Shown: positions 1 to 9,139 of the stretch, one piece after another
Numbering within the stretch: the stretch's first letter is position 1
Layout: every line of letters starts with the position of its first letter
Assembly (NCBI GenBank): GCA_028293565.1
Contig: JAQGON010000018.1
Location: 1 to 53,669 of the forward strand
Source: Verrucomicrobiota bacterium
Lineage (GTDB): Bacteria; Verrucomicrobiota; Verrucomicrobiia; Opitutales; Opitutaceae
Reading direction: 5' to 3'
Length of the DNA stretch: 53,669 nucleotides
The notes under the pieces: model-generated
The model's input: the letters and a program-made list of their open reading frames with translations, nothing else
Database searches by the model: none
What the model was told of the DNA's origin: nothing
Made by a program: the position numbers and the translations under genes

Positions 1-1398
1 GATTTGGAGGTCGAGCCAGATGCTCCAGTTCTCGATGTAGAAAATGTCGTGCTGTACGCGCAGGCCGAGATCGGTGTCGCCGCGCAGGCCGTTCACCTGG
101 GCCCAGCCGGTCAGGCCGGGTTTCACCAAATGACGCGGAAGGTAATGCGGGATCGACTCGGCCAGCTGGTCGACATGATGGGGGCGCTCGGGCCGCGGTC
201 CGACCAGGCTCATGTCGCCGCGCAGGATGTTCCAGAACTGGGGAAGCTCATCGAGATTCCACCGGCGCATGAACGACCCGAGGCGCAGGAGGCGCGGATC
301 GGCCCGCGCGGTGCTTTGGCGCGTGGTGTCCGCGGCGTCGGCGCCGGGAACCATGCTGCGGAGCTTCCAGAGCGTGAACGGCCGGTGTCCGGTGCCGACC
401 CGTGTCTGCCGGAAAAAAACCGGCCCGCGCGGGGACTCGCGTTTGATGAGGATGCCGAGGACCAGGATGGCGGGCGCCGACAGCACCAGCCCGGCGGCGG
501 CGCCGGCCAGGTCGAAGGCGCGTTTCAACACGCGGTTGAAGAGCCGGTTGATCGCGAGCTCCTCCACGCCGAGGACCGGCACGCGGCCGATTGTCTGGAG
601 TTTCAGGCCGCTGAGAAAGATATCGAACGCGCCGGGCACGATCTTCCACTCGACGTAGGCGCGCTCGCAGGTTTCGACGATGCGGCTGATCTCTTCCCGC
701 GGCAGATCGAGCCGCGCGGCAATGAGCAGATCCGGACGTTCGCGCGCGAGAATCGCATCGAGCTGCGCGACGCTCCCCAGCGAAGGCGGGCGGTCCGCCG
801 CCACTTCGGCAAAGGCCTGGGTGTCGCCCGAGAGGGTCACCACCCCGACGAGGGCAAAGGGGTGGGCGGGGTCGCGCGCGATCTCCGCCGCCAGCGCGCG
901 GGCGTCGTCATTCCATCCGAGGACGACGGCCCGCCGGCGCAGGCGTCCAAGCAGGGCGCTGTGCGCCACGGCGGCATAGGCCGCCTGGCGCCAGGCGTAG
1001 AGCAGCACGACGACGCAGACGAAGGCCTCGACCACAAAGAGCCGGGAAATCGGCGGATCGAATTTCAGCACGAGAGAGACGCCGAGGTACGCCACGAGCC
1101 AGAAAGCGGCGCCCTTGAGGATGGCATTGAGACTCTGGTAGCGGCGCAGCAGCAGCCGCGCGTCGTAGAGGCCGAACTGGGCAAACGCGCCGACGAGCAG
1201 CGCGACGCCGACGAGCAGGATCGGAAGGTAGCGCGCGAAGGTCGCATCCGGGACGTCGATGCCCAGGCGCGACAGGGGCGACTCGTAACGCAGCCACCAG
1301 CCGAGCGCGAGGCCGCCAAAGGTCATGATCGTGTCGCCGGCGAGGAGTGTCAGCGGGACGGCGGTTTCGCGGAGCGAATGGGAGGAATCGCGAGGCAC
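1..1398 (-). CDS. Exopolysaccharide polyprenyl-phosphate sugar transferase (partial, C-terminus off the window)
   Basis: Transfers a sugar-1-phosphate to undecaprenyl phosphate, the first membrane step of exopolysaccharide or O-antigen repeat synthesis. The frame is open to base 1, giving 466 codons with perhaps 10-20 residues missing. The N-terminal part has several hydrophobic segments, then a CoA-binding-like cytoplasmic domain. From about residue 292 comes the bacterial sugar transferase domain: KRAFDL with a membrane re-entrant helix, then FFRQTRVG, WKLRSM, NLDELPQFWNILRGDMSLVGPRP and a C-terminal KPGLTGWAQVNG block. The start is uncertain. GTG at 1398 keeps the whole first membrane segment, whereas ATG at 1326 would cut into it. 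It lies 210 bp downstream of the ligase-like gene on the same strand, separated by a palindromic repeat. The donor sugar cannot be told from sequence. Confidence 0.9.
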   Translation of the reverse strand, partial: MPRDSSHSLRETAVPLTLLAGDTIMTFGGLALGWWLRYESPLSRLGIDVPDATFARYLPILLVGVALLVGAFAQFGLYDARLLLRRYQSLNAILKGAAFWLVAYLGVSLVLKFDPPISRLFVVEAFVCVVVLLYAWRQAAYAAVAHSALLGRLRRRAVVLGWNDDARALAAEIARDPAHPFALVGVVTLSGDTQAFAEVAADRPPSLGSVAQLDAILARERPDLLIAARLDLPREEISRIVETCERAYVEWKIVPGAFDIFLSGLKLQTIGRVPVLGVEELAINRLFNRVLKRAFDLAGAAAGLVLSAPAILVLGILIKRESPRGPVFFRQTRVGTGHRPFTLWKLRSMVPGADAADTTRQSTARADPRLLRLGSFMRRWNLDELPQFWNILRGDMSLVGPRPERPHHVDQLAESIPHYLPRHLVKPGLTGWAQVNGLRGDTDLGLRVQHDIFYIENWSIWLDLQI

Positions 1399-1484
1399 AG
1401 GGTTGGGAAGGACGATGCAGCTGAACCCGCAAAGATGAAGGTTGAAAAGAAGCCCGATTTTTTAACCACAGCGCCTTGGAGCGT

Positions 1485-1589
1485 GTAGCACGGGTCTCCG
1501 ACCCGGGTGGGCGGACTCTGCCAACGGAGAAGGTTGAGCACACCCCGTTTAGCTCGAGTCCACCTTCACGGGTCGGAGACCCGTGCTAC
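1485..1589. repeat. 105-bp palindromic element, copy 1
   Basis: The ends are inverted copies of GTAGCACGGGTCTCCGACCC, and each end is itself a small hairpin (CACGGGTC, TCC loop, GACCCGTG). The interior carries GGCGGACTCTGCC and GCTCGAGTCCACC blocks. Copy 2 at 29221-29324 is nearly identical but in the opposite orientation; copy 3 at 39761-39864 shares only the ends. It sits between two same-strand polysaccharide genes. The architecture resembles REP/BIME elements. Confidence 0.85.
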
Positions 1590-1608
1590 CGGGACGCGGC
1601 GCGCCGAT

Positions 1609-3648
1609 TCATTCCGGCGCGAGTGGGAGCCAGCCCTTCGGCGGAAACAGGAACTGGAATTCACCCGTCGCGAGGAAGTTTTCCTCGACGGCGAAGACAT
1701 CGAGGGGAACCGCGAGATCGAGGTTCCGCATCAGCACGGGATAACCGCTGCGCTCGCGGTGATAAGCCCGCACCACCGCGGACGCGAAGGGCGGGGGGAC
1801 AGGCCGGCGGAAAAAATACGCGGCGCGCTCGGGAGTGTGGGCCCGCGCCACAAGTTCCGCGGAAGCGGGGTCGCGACCATCGAGCCAGGGAATGAGCGTG
1901 CGAAGGTAGGCGATTTCGGCGGCCGTCCACGCCGAGGGCCGACCGGCATTGGCGGCGGCGAGGAGGCGTCGCACTTCCGCGAGCGTCGCCGCGCGCGTCA
2001 CGCCGATCCGCGGATCCCGCCACCAGGGCGAGACGAGAAAAACGGGATCGTTCAGGCATTCGCGGGCAAACGCCTGGGCGGCCTCGGCGGCGCGGCGCTG
2101 GTTCAACCGCGCGAGCCCGAGTCCGAAATAAACCCCTCCCTTGTCGGGAACGAGCCGCGCGGCCGCGAGAAAATGCTGCTCGGCTTGCGCCGGATCGCTC
2201 ACGACGAGGAGCCAGCCGAGATTGAAGTGGGCGATTTCCTGGTCGGAATTGAGCCGCAGCGACGTGTCGAACAACTCGATCGCTTCGGTGCGATGGGCCG
2301 GGTCGGGGGCCAGCGAAAGGGCCCGGACATTCATCTCTGGAGTCGGATCGGGCCGCGCGAAACACCACAGTCCGACGAGGACCGTGCGCATGGTGAGACG
2401 CAGCGCCATCCGCCAGTTCGAATCCGCGCCGGCGGCCGGTGGCGCGAGCAGCGCGGCAATCACCGCGAGCGAGAAGGCAAACACCGGGACATCGAGCTGG
2501 TAGTCGGTGACGGCAAAAACCAGGTACGCGCCCAGCGTCACCGCGACGGCGCGCTGCCGGCGGGCCTCCACGGCCGCGAGGGCGAGAAAGGCCGCGAGCC
2601 CCAGAATCCCGGCGGCGCCCAGCTCGGCCCAGAGCTGAAAGGGAAGGCTGTGGAGCTGGAGCACATTTTCCGCTCCGCCCTGCAGCCGGGAACGGAAACG
2701 CGGGAAGGCCAGCGGAGTGGTGCCGGGACCCCATCCGAGGAGAGGGCGCTCTTCGCCCATTTTCAATCCGGCGCGAAACATCGCGGAACGCTGGACGTTG
2801 CTGAGGTTCGGCGCGGTGGCGGTCTCGACGGCGGTAAACATCGCGCGCGTGCGCGGATGGGCGAGCGCGAGGAGAAATGCCGCCAGCGCCATCGCGAGTC
2901 CGGCGGCGAACGTTTTTTTCCAGCCCGTCCTGGCTGCCAGCAATCCGCCGCCGATCAGCGCCGCCAGTCCGATCAGCCCCCCGCGACTGGCGCTCGTGAA
3001 CAGCAGGCCTAGCGCGAGCAGCGCGGCGGTGATCCACGTCGCGCGCAACCTTCCCCGGGCGCGCCACGCGAGCGCCGCGAAGCAGGGGAGCATCAGCAGC
3101 GCGAGGCCCGCCGTGTAGTTCGAGTGGCCGAGCGGATAGGGATTGCGCGCGTCGAAGATCTCGGCCGCGCCCCTCCCTGACACGTGGACCGCCCAGAGGC
3201 CGAGGCTGCTGATGGCGATCAGCAGGAAAAATCCGCCGGCCACGTGGACGAGACGTTGCCGGCGAATCTCGAGCGCTGCGGGAGCCGCGTGGAGCCAGTC
3301 AAACGTCACAAAAAAAACGGCGACCGCCGCGAGCAGCGGCGTCGACCAGATCAGGCTTGGTCCGCGATACGGACTGCACAGTCCGGAGCCGAGAATGACC
3401 AAGGTGCCCGCGAGCGCGCCGGCGGACCACGCGCGGCCCGGCAGAACGATGGGCCGCGCGCGGTCCGCCAGGCGCAGGAGGAGGATGATCGCCGGCACGG
3501 AGAGCGCGACCACGCAGGCGACGGACCAGGGCCACGCGTGCATCCGCGTCGCACCGGGACTCGACAGCGTGATGGCAGCGAGGCTGGCCCAGCCGAGCGC
3601 GCTCAGGAGCGGGATCGCGCGAGGGATGACATCGGCGGGGCGCAGCAT
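1609..3648 (-). CDS. O-antigen ligase/polymerase-like membrane protein with TPR-like C-terminus
   Basis: Probably an integral membrane polymerase or ligase of surface polysaccharide (Wzy/WaaL superfamily), 679 aa. About ten hydrophobic helices fill the first two thirds. A NPYPLGHSNYTAG stretch and SASRGG near residue 219 are followed by a large extracytoplasmic loop with LGWGPGTTPLAF and LQLHSLPFQLWAELG, as in the O-antigen ligase family. The last ~230 residues are soluble and helical with TPR-like features (NSDQEIAHFNLGWLL, DKGGVYFGLGLARL). I chose ATG 3648 because the longer open frame upstream (to 3783) would translate the dispersed element at 3717-3834. It precedes the sugar transferase on the same strand, supporting a polysaccharide role. 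Ligase versus polymerase cannot be decided. Confidence 0.85.
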   Translation of the reverse strand: MLRPADVIPRAIPLLSALGWASLAAITLSSPGATRMHAWPWSVACVVALSVPAIILLLRLADRARPIVLPGRAWSAGALAGTLVILGSGLCSPYRGPSLIWSTPLLAAVAVFFVTFDWLHAAPAALEIRRQRLVHVAGGFFLLIAISSLGLWAVHVSGRGAAEIFDARNPYPLGHSNYTAGLALLMLPCFAALAWRARGRLRATWITAALLALGLLFTSASRGGLIGLAALIGGGLLAARTGWKKTFAAGLAMALAAFLLALAHPRTRAMFTAVETATAPNLSNVQRSAMFRAGLKMGEERPLLGWGPGTTPLAFPRFRSRLQGGAENVLQLHSLPFQLWAELGAAGILGLAAFLALAAVEARRQRAVAVTLGAYLVFAVTDYQLDVPVFAFSLAVIAALLAPPAAGADSNWRMALRLTMRTVLVGLWCFARPDPTPEMNVRALSLAPDPAHRTEAIELFDTSLRLNSDQEIAHFNLGWLLVVSDPAQAEQHFLAAARLVPDKGGVYFGLGLARLNQRRAAEAAQAFARECLNDPVFLVSPWWRDPRIGVTRAATLAEVRRLLAAANAGRPSAWTAAEIAYLRTLIPWLDGRDPASAELVARAHTPERAAYFFRRPVPPPFASAVVRAYHRERSGYPVLMRNLDLAVPLDVFAVEENFLATGEFQFLFPPKGWLPLAPE

Positions 3649-3716
3649 CGACCGGAGCAGAGCGCGATGCGGCGGGTCGGGCAAGCCCGCGGGCATGGCC
3701 CATCCCGCGCTTGGCG

Positions 3717-3834
3717 GGTGGAGCGCGTTGCCCTCAACGCGCTGGAGATGCGAGCCGAGGCGAGAGACTGACGGAGCCGCCAACGCGTTGAGGCCCGTTC
3801 GACAAGCTCAGGGTCTGCGACAACGCGTTCCACC
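3717..3834. repeat. 118-bp element with GGTGGA...TCCACC ends, copy A
   Basis: The ends form an inverted repeat (GGTGGAGCGCGTTG and CAACGCGTTCCACC). The interior has further CAACGCGTTG-type hairpins and the motif TTCGACAAGCTCAGGG at 3798-3813, similar to a motif dispersed in many bacterial genomes. A close copy is at 38855-38971 and a decayed one at 49807-49895. It lies in the divergent gap between the ligase-like gene and the VTT-domain gene. Confidence 0.8.
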
Positions 3835-3887
3835 CGTTCCTGCCCTCGCGCTTGACGGTTCAGCGCGCCACCGGACAGGCTCGCGCG

Positions 3888-4556
3888 ATGTCGGAAAAGC
3901 AGCCGGTCAAAAAACTTCCCGTGGTTAAACTGGCCCTCGCGGGCGTCGTGGTTGCCGTGGTGGCCGTCGTGCTGCTGCGCGGCGTGAACCTCCGCACGGC
4001 GATCGACCAGGGCATGGCGACGATCCGCGATGTCGGGCCGCTGGTCTTTTTTTCCGCCATGGCGCTGCTGCCGAGCGTCGGCCTCCCGATCTCGCTGTTC
4101 ACGATCACCGCAGGAGAGGCGTTCGCGCCGCAGTTCGGGATGCCTGCCGTCATCGCGGTCACGCTTGCCATCCTCGCCTTCAATCTGGCGCTCACCTACT
4201 GGCTGGCGCGCTTTGCGCTGCGTCCGGTGCTGATCCGCCTGCTCGACCGTTACGGTTACAAGGTCCCGCGCGTGACAAAGGAAAATGCGCTCGCCGTGAC
4301 GCTGGTGATGAGGCTCACGCCGGGGGTGCCCTATGTCGTGCAGGGGTATGTCCTCGGCGTGGCGGAGGTGCCGTTCGGCCTCTACATGCTGGCGTCGTGG
4401 CTGTGCCAGGTGCCGTGGGCGGTCGGATTTCTCGTGCTGGGGCAGGGACTCCTCAAGGGGAACTTCATGGTCGCGGCGAAAGGGCTCGGCGTGATCGTGG
4501 TCGCGGCGGTGGCGGTGCAATGGCTGCGAAAAAAACTCGCGAAGCGTGAAGGCTGA
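3888..4556 (+). CDS. TVP38/TMEM64 (VTT/DedA-like) membrane protein
   Basis: An integral membrane protein of the VTT/SNARE-associated family, 222 aa. Members of this wider family move lipids or small molecules across membranes; the substrate here is unknown. One N-terminal helix (about residues 13-35) is followed by the VTT core, with LPSVGLPISLFTITAGEAF, the Y-W-L-A-R-F segment and the conserved RLTPGVPYVVQGYVLG loop, then two C-terminal helices. ATG 3888 is preferred over an upstream in-frame ATG at 3852 because the protein then begins MSEKQ, directly before the first basic residues and helix. Its last 11 bases overlap the GTG start of xseA, so the two are probably translationally coupled. 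Confidence 0.88.
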   Translation: MSEKQPVKKLPVVKLALAGVVVAVVAVVLLRGVNLRTAIDQGMATIRDVGPLVFFSAMALLPSVGLPISLFTITAGEAFAPQFGMPAVIAVTLAILAFNLALTYWLARFALRPVLIRLLDRYGYKVPRVTKENALAVTLVMRLTPGVPYVVQGYVLGVAEVPFGLYMLASWLCQVPWAVGFLVLGQGLLKGNFMVAAKGLGVIVVAAVAVQWLRKKLAKREG

Positions 4557-5832
4557 AATCGACCTCGGCGGGGAATCCGGTCCGCGGCCGGAGAGCGTCA
4601 GTGAGTTCACGCGCCGCGTGAAGACGCTGCTCGAGTCGGGCATCCGCCCCGGATGGGTGCGGGGCGAGGTCTCGAACCTCCGCGCGCAGGCGAGCGGCCA
4701 CGTTTATTTTTCGCTCAAGGACGCCGGCGCGCAGCTGAGCGCGGTGATGTTCCGCGGCGACGCAATCCGGCAGTCGGTGAAAGTCCGCGACGGCCAGCAG
4801 GTCGTGGTGTACGGCGAGGTGAGCGTCTACGAGGCGCGCGGAAATTATCAGCTGATCGTGCGCGCGGTGATCGAGGACGGCGTGGGGCGCCTGCAGCAGG
4901 AGTTCGAGCGGTTGAAGAAACAGCTGGTGGAGGAGGGGCTTTTCGCCGCGGAGCGGAAGCGGCCGATTCCGAGGATGCCGGCGACGATCGGCTTCATCAC
5001 GTCGCCGACGGGGGCGGCGGTGCAGGATTTCATCCGCATCCTGCTGCGCCGCGGCTGGCGCGGACGGCTCGTGGTGCTGCCGTCGCGCGTGCAGGGCGAA
5101 GGCGCGGGCGCGGAAATGATCGCGATGCTGGGACTGGCGCACGAGCTGGCTATTTTCGACCTGCTCGTGATCGGGCGCGGCGGCGGCAGTCTGGAGGATC
5201 TGTGGCCGTTCAATGAGGAACTGCTGGTGCGCGCGGTGGCGGGATCGCGGGTGCCGGTGATTTCCGCGGTCGGGCACGAGATCGATTTCACCCTCTGCGA
5301 TTTCGGGGCGGATGTCCGCGCGGAGACGCCGAGCGGCGCGGCCGAGCTCATCTCCAGCCATTTCGTCGACAGCGCCGAACGCGCGGGCCGCGCCGCAGGG
5401 GCGATGTCGGCGGCGCTCGAAGGGGCGGTCGAGCGGGCACGCGAGCGGCTGGACCATGCGCGGTCGCGGCTGCGGTTGTTGACGCCTGCGGCGCAGGTGG
5501 AGCAGGGGTTTCTGCGTCTCGACGACTTTGCCAACCGCCTCGGCTCCGCGCTGCGCGCGACGCTCCAGCGCCGCGCGCATGAGCTGGGCGAAATGCGCGC
5601 GCGACTCGCGCGGGCGTCGCCGGAGACCCGGGTCCAGCTGGGTTCGCACCAGCTGCTTTCGCTGTACAAACGCCTGCAGGCGGCGAGCCCGGCGTCGGTG
5701 CTCAACCGCGGCTTCGCGATCGTGCGCGACGAGAAGGGCAAGCCGGTTGGCCGCCGCGCGGCGATCAAACCGGGCCAGCGGCTGAGCGCGGAATTTCGGG
5801 ATGGTTCGGTGCCGGTGCGGGCGGAGGAGTGA
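4546..5832 (+). CDS. xseA: Exodeoxyribonuclease VII large subunit
   Basis: Large subunit of exonuclease VII, which degrades single-stranded DNA from both ends in repair and recombination. The 428-aa length is typical. An N-terminal OB-fold (GWVRGEVSNLRAQASGHVYFSLKD) runs to about residue 105. The catalytic domain follows with IGFITSPTGAAVQDF, the hallmark GRGGGSLEDLWPFNEE and PVISAVGHEIDFTLCDFGAD, then a long alpha-helical coiled-coil region to about residue 400. The start is GTG 4546, inside the end of the upstream gene. No xseB small-subunit gene follows, so it must be elsewhere. The protein ends at the usual C-terminal NRGFAIV domain. Confidence 0.97.
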   Translation: MKAEIDLGGESGPRPESVSEFTRRVKTLLESGIRPGWVRGEVSNLRAQASGHVYFSLKDAGAQLSAVMFRGDAIRQSVKVRDGQQVVVYGEVSVYEARGNYQLIVRAVIEDGVGRLQQEFERLKKQLVEEGLFAAERKRPIPRMPATIGFITSPTGAAVQDFIRILLRRGWRGRLVVLPSRVQGEGAGAEMIAMLGLAHELAIFDLLVIGRGGGSLEDLWPFNEELLVRAVAGSRVPVISAVGHEIDFTLCDFGADVRAETPSGAAELISSHFVDSAERAGRAAGAMSAALEGAVERARERLDHARSRLRLLTPAAQVEQGFLRLDDFANRLGSALRATLQRRAHELGEMRARLARASPETRVQLGSHQLLSLYKRLQAASPASVLNRGFAIVRDEKGKPVGRRAAIKPGQRLSAEFRDGSVPVRAEE

Positions 5833-5859
5833 CCTGGCGGGGGCGATCCCGATCATTTC

Positions 5860-5886
5860 ACCGCAAAGCGCGCAAAGGTCGCGAAG
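5860..5886 (+). repeat. 9-bp-period array (ACCGCAAAG type, 3 units)
   Basis: Three degenerate nonamers (ACCGCAAAG, CGCGCAAAG, GTCGCGAAG) lie in the gap between xseA and msrB. The same period and CGAAG-type core recur at 11794-11820, in both copies at 14550-14918 and in the inverted repeat at 16438-16616. Confidence 0.6.
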
Positions 5887-5970
5887 ACGGAACCCCGTTC
5901 TTTGGATGAGCTTGGGGGTGAAATGAGCGGGATGCTGGAATATTAGGCGGGGCTGAGTACTCTGACGGGC

Positions 5971-6564
5971 ATGTTGCCATTCAGGGTTTTTGCCCTTTTT
6001 TCCGCATTGGCGTTCGCAGCCTGTGCCCAAAACGAAATGAAATCATCCGTACCTGCCAAAGACGCGTTGCAATGCAAGGTGGGCGAGCCCTCCGCGTGCG
6101 GGCTGCCGTCGAACGTCGTGATCGACCGGAGCAAGGCCCGGGTGCAGCACACCGACGCCGAGTGGAAGCAGCAGCTGACGCCGCAGCAGTTTCGCGTGGC
6201 GCGCCAGCAGGGCACGGAGCCGCCGTTCCAGAACGAGTACTGGGACAATCATGCGGACGGCGTTTATTTTTCGGTCTGCAGCGACACGCCGCTGTTCGAC
6301 AGCCGCGACAAGTTCGAGAGCGGCACCGGCTGGCCGAGCTTCACGAAGCCGATCGAGCGGGCGTTCGTGGGCGAGACGACGGATGTCAGCTACGGCATGT
6401 CGCGCACGGAGGTGCACTGCAATGTGGACGGCGCGCATCTCGGCCACGTCTTTGACGACGGTCCGGCGCCGACGGGACAACGTTACTGCATCAATAGCGC
6501 CTCGCTGCGCTTCATGCCCCGCAAGGAGTATGAGGCGTGGGTGCTGCGGAACAAGGGGACGTAA
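5971..6564 (+). CDS. msrB: Exported peptide-methionine (R)-S-oxide reductase, MsrB family
   Basis: Reduces methionine-R-sulfoxide in proteins. This 197-aa version begins with a signal sequence (residues 1-18) ending AFAAC, so it is probably a lipoprotein or periplasmic. The MsrB domain spans about residues 60-195 with [18 protein letters not shown] and the catalytic cysteine Cys173 in RYCINSAS. Of the four cysteines that bind structural zinc in many MsrBs only Cys150 is kept. The first pair is replaced by Ser101/Ser104 and the last by Asp153, so this looks like a zinc-free form. Cys103 or Cys150 could be the resolving residue. It is a single gene; the next gene is convergent. Confidence 0.93.
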   Translation: MLPFRVFALFSALAFAACAQNEMKSSVPAKDALQCKVGEPSACGLPSNVVIDRSKARVQHTDAEWKQQLTPQQFRVARQQGTEPPFQNEYWDNHADGVYFSVCSDTPLFDSRDKFESGTGWPSFTKPIERAFVGETTDVSYGMSRTEVHCNVDGAHLGHVFDDGPAPTGQRYCINSASLRFMPRKEYEAWVLRNKGT

Positions 6565-6618
6565 CGGGGCGCCCGGGCGGGTGCTCTCTTCGCCGTCCCG
6601 CAATAACGACCGACGGCG

Positions 6619-7776
6619 CTATACTTTCGGGAACTTCACCCACTTCGCGCCGCGGCGGGAGCTCTTCACCACCGTCTCGATGAACGCCATGCCTTCGACG
6701 CCGTCGTCGATCGTCGGAAAATCCAGGTCCTTCGGCTGGGGCTTCCCTTCGACCTCGGCCGCGACCGCGCGGAAGGCTTCCAGGTAAATGTTGGCGAACG
6801 CCTCCAGGTAGCCCTCCGGATGCCCGGCCGGAATGCGCGCGAATTTTTTTGCGGGGCCAGAGAGGTAGCCGTTGCCGCGCCGCCAGATCTGCCGCGGCTG
6901 ATCCGGAAACTTCAGGACCAGCTCGTTCGGAAATTCCTGGTGCCACTCGAGCCCGGCCTTTGAGCCGTAGACGCGGATGTTCAGCATGTTCTCGTCGCCC
7001 ACGGAGATCTGCGAGGCGTGCAGCACGCCTTTCGCCCCGCCGCGGTAACGGACGAGCACGTTGCCGTCGTCGTCGAGCTTGCGGCCTTTCACAAACGTCG
7101 TGAGGTCCGCGCACAGGGACTCGATCCGCAGGCCGGTGATGTAGCGCGCCAGATTTTCCGCGTGCGTGCCGATGTCGCCCATGCACCCGGCGGCGCCGCT
7201 GCGCTTCGGATCGGTGCGCCAGCCCGCCTGTTTCTGCCCGGTTTGCTCGAGAAACGTGCTGAGCCAGCCCTGTGGATATTCGACCACGACCTTGCGGATC
7301 TCGCCCACCGTCCCGTTGCGCACGAACTCGCGCGCCTGCTTCACCATCGCGTTTCCCGTGTAGTTGTGGGTCAGGACCAGGACCTTCTTCGTCTTTCGCA
7401 CGACCGCGCGCAGTTTTTTCGCCTCGCCGAGGTCGAAGGTCGCCGGCTTGTCCAGCACCACGTTGAAGCCCGACTCGAGAAAAAGTTTCGCCGGCGGGAA
7501 ATGCTGGTGGTTCGGCGTCACGATCACGACGAAGTCGAGCCGGTCGGTCGAGGGACGCGACGCCTCGCCGCGGGCCATTTCCTCATAGCTGGCATACACC
7601 CGCGCGGGATCGAGAAACAGGTCAGCGCCGGAGGCTTTCGAGCGGCCGGCATCGGAGGAAAACGCCCCCGCCACCAGCTCGGCCTTGCCGTCCATGACCG
7701 CCGCAATCCGGTGAACCGCACCGATGAACGCGCCGCGTCCGCCACCGATCATTCCAAAACGTAGTTTTCTGTTCAT
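6619..7776 (-). CDS. Gfo/Idh/MocA-family oxidoreductase
   Basis: An NAD(P)-dependent dehydrogenase of the glucose-fructose oxidoreductase/inositol dehydrogenase family, 385 aa. The N-terminal Rossmann fold starts with [17 protein letters not shown], and VIVTPNHQH and the family-typical LDKPATF (the EKP-like motif) follow near residues 92-115. The C-terminal half is the alpha/beta substrate domain, with [16 protein letters not shown] carrying the conserved Asp and His. The next gene upstream on this strand is a sugar-isomerase/epimerase-like TIM barrel 78 bp away, and the two probably form an operon for oxidation or epimerisation of a sugar or inositol. The substrate is not predictable; family members range from inositol to glycan-derived sugars. 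Confidence 0.92.
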   Translation of the reverse strand: MNRKLRFGMIGGGRGAFIGAVHRIAAVMDGKAELVAGAFSSDAGRSKASGADLFLDPARVYASYEEMARGEASRPSTDRLDFVVIVTPNHQHFPPAKLFLESGFNVVLDKPATFDLGEAKKLRAVVRKTKKVLVLTHNYTGNAMVKQAREFVRNGTVGEIRKVVVEYPQGWLSTFLEQTGQKQAGWRTDPKRSGAAGCMGDIGTHAENLARYITGLRIESLCADLTTFVKGRKLDDDGNVLVRYRGGAKGVLHASQISVGDENMLNIRVYGSKAGLEWHQEFPNELVLKFPDQPRQIWRRGNGYLSGPAKKFARIPAGHPEGYLEAFANIYLEAFRAVAAEVEGKPQPKDLDFPTIDDGVEGMAFIETVVKSSRRGAKWVKFPKV

Positions 7777-7854
7777 GGGGAGAAAGAGAAGGCAGAGGGC
7801 GGAAGGAAAAAGAAAGACGGGGAAACCGGACCGATGACTCCGGTCTTTTCCCTT

Positions 7855-8895
7855 CTACTTTTGCTTTTCGAAGGCCGCGTCGAATGCGATCGCGCTCGAC
7901 GGGAAATCCACCTTGCGCACAAACGCCGCGGCTTCCGTGGCCCCATGCATGCGGTCCATGCGGATGTCCTCCCACTCGACCGAGAGCGGCCCGCGGTACC
8001 CGACGTCGTTCAGGGCGACAATGATGTCCTCGAACCGGATGTCGCCGTGTCCGAGCGAGCGGAAATCCCACGCGCGGCGGGCGTCGCCGAAACTCGCGTG
8101 CCCCCCGAAGGTGCCGACGGTGCCGTCGCCGTGGCCCCACCAGACATCCTTCATGTGGACGTGATAGATGCGGTCGCCGAAAGTCCGGATGAACTTCACG
8201 TAGTCGACTCCCTGATACCCGAGGTGGGAGGGATCGTAGTTGAATCCGAACCGCCGGTGCCCCTTCACCGCCGCCACGGCCCGCGCGGCCGACGCCGTGT
8301 CGAAGGCGATCTCGGTCGGATGGACCTCGAGGCCGAAGTTGATGTTGGACTTTTCGAACGCCTCGAGGATCGGGCCGAATCGTTTCGCGAAATCGGCGAA
8401 GCCGGCGTCCCAATAGGCCTGGGAGGTGGGCGGAAAGGCGTAGATCGAGTGCCAGATGCTCGAGCCGGTGAATCCGTTGACGACCGCCGGGAAGCTGCCG
8501 GCGCCCTGGCGGCCGGGCATCGCGTCGAAAAACGCGCGCGCGGCTTTTGCCGTCGCGGCGAGTTTCCGGGCCGCGCGGCGGCGGACGCCTTCGGGATCGC
8601 CATCGCCCCAGACGTCGGGCGGCAGGATGCTCTTGTGGCGCTCGTCGATCCGGTCGCATACCGCCTGGCCGACAAGGTGACTCGAGAGGGCGAAGCAGGA
8701 GAGGCCGTGATCCTTCAGCAGCGCCCATTTTTCGCTGACATATTTTTTGGAGGAGGCCGCCTGGTCGGGATCGAAGTGGTCGCCCCAGCAGGCAAGCTCG
8801 ACCCCGTCGTAGCCCATTTTTTTGGCGAGCGGGGCGAGTTTCTCGAGCGGAAGATCGGCCCATTGGCCGGTGAAGAGCGTGACGCGTCTCGGCAT
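7855..8895 (-). CDS. Sugar phosphate isomerase/epimerase-like TIM barrel (AP endonuclease 2 superfamily)
   Basis: A 346-aa xylose-isomerase-like TIM barrel. It starts [20 protein letters not shown] and continues with [16 protein letters not shown]. Metal-site signatures of the family can be seen: FGLEVHPTE (Glu/His), [14 protein letters not shown] (Asp/His), [10 protein letters not shown] (His) and a C-terminal SVEWED. ATG 8895 is chosen because the frame upstream (to 9072) is low-complexity and has no family similarity. It is transcribed toward the Gfo/Idh/MocA oxidoreductase, a common pairing in inositol or unusual-sugar catabolism. The 244 bp upstream, to the NamZ-like gene, shows no recognisable feature. 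Confidence 0.9.
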   Translation of the reverse strand: MPRRVTLFTGQWADLPLEKLAPLAKKMGYDGVELACWGDHFDPDQAASSKKYVSEKWALLKDHGLSCFALSSHLVGQAVCDRIDERHKSILPPDVWGDGDPEGVRRRAARKLAATAKAARAFFDAMPGRQGAGSFPAVVNGFTGSSIWHSIYAFPPTSQAYWDAGFADFAKRFGPILEAFEKSNINFGLEVHPTEIAFDTASAARAVAAVKGHRRFGFNYDPSHLGYQGVDYVKFIRTFGDRIYHVHMKDVWWGHGDGTVGTFGGHASFGDARRAWDFRSLGHGDIRFEDIIVALNDVGYRGPLSVEWEDIRMDRMHGATEAAAFVRKVDFPSSAIAFDAAFEKQK

Positions 8896-9139
8896 AAGAT
8901 GCGGGAGTCGGAGGGGAGGAGCGGACCAGGGCGGGCGGCGCAGGCGGGCACCGGGAGATTTCGCGGCGCGGGCTGTCAGCGGCAAGGGAAAATCGCGATG
9001 GGCGGTGATTGTTCGCCAAAGCCGGCGCTTTGGGACGTCCGACATTTTGCCCCAGAGGACGTTGAGGTCCAATCCGAGTTCGGGGAGGTCCGAATGCGAA
9101 TCGAACCTCGTCGCCCTCTGCGCGCCTCCCTGTCCAACC

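Noticed and set aside
4-1488. Long open frame on the + strand (about 494 codons)
   Set aside because: It lies opposite the sugar transferase, whose conserved motifs are on the minus strand. The + product is Arg/Ala/Glu/Gly-rich with no domain, as expected for an antisense frame in GC-rich DNA. The same holds for the long frames opposite most other genes (for example 22553-24940 minus and 34339-36081 plus).
3649-3783. N-terminal extension of the O-antigen-ligase-like protein
   Set aside because: Translates part of the dispersed element at 3717-3834 and gives no signal or membrane segment; ATG 3648 is better.
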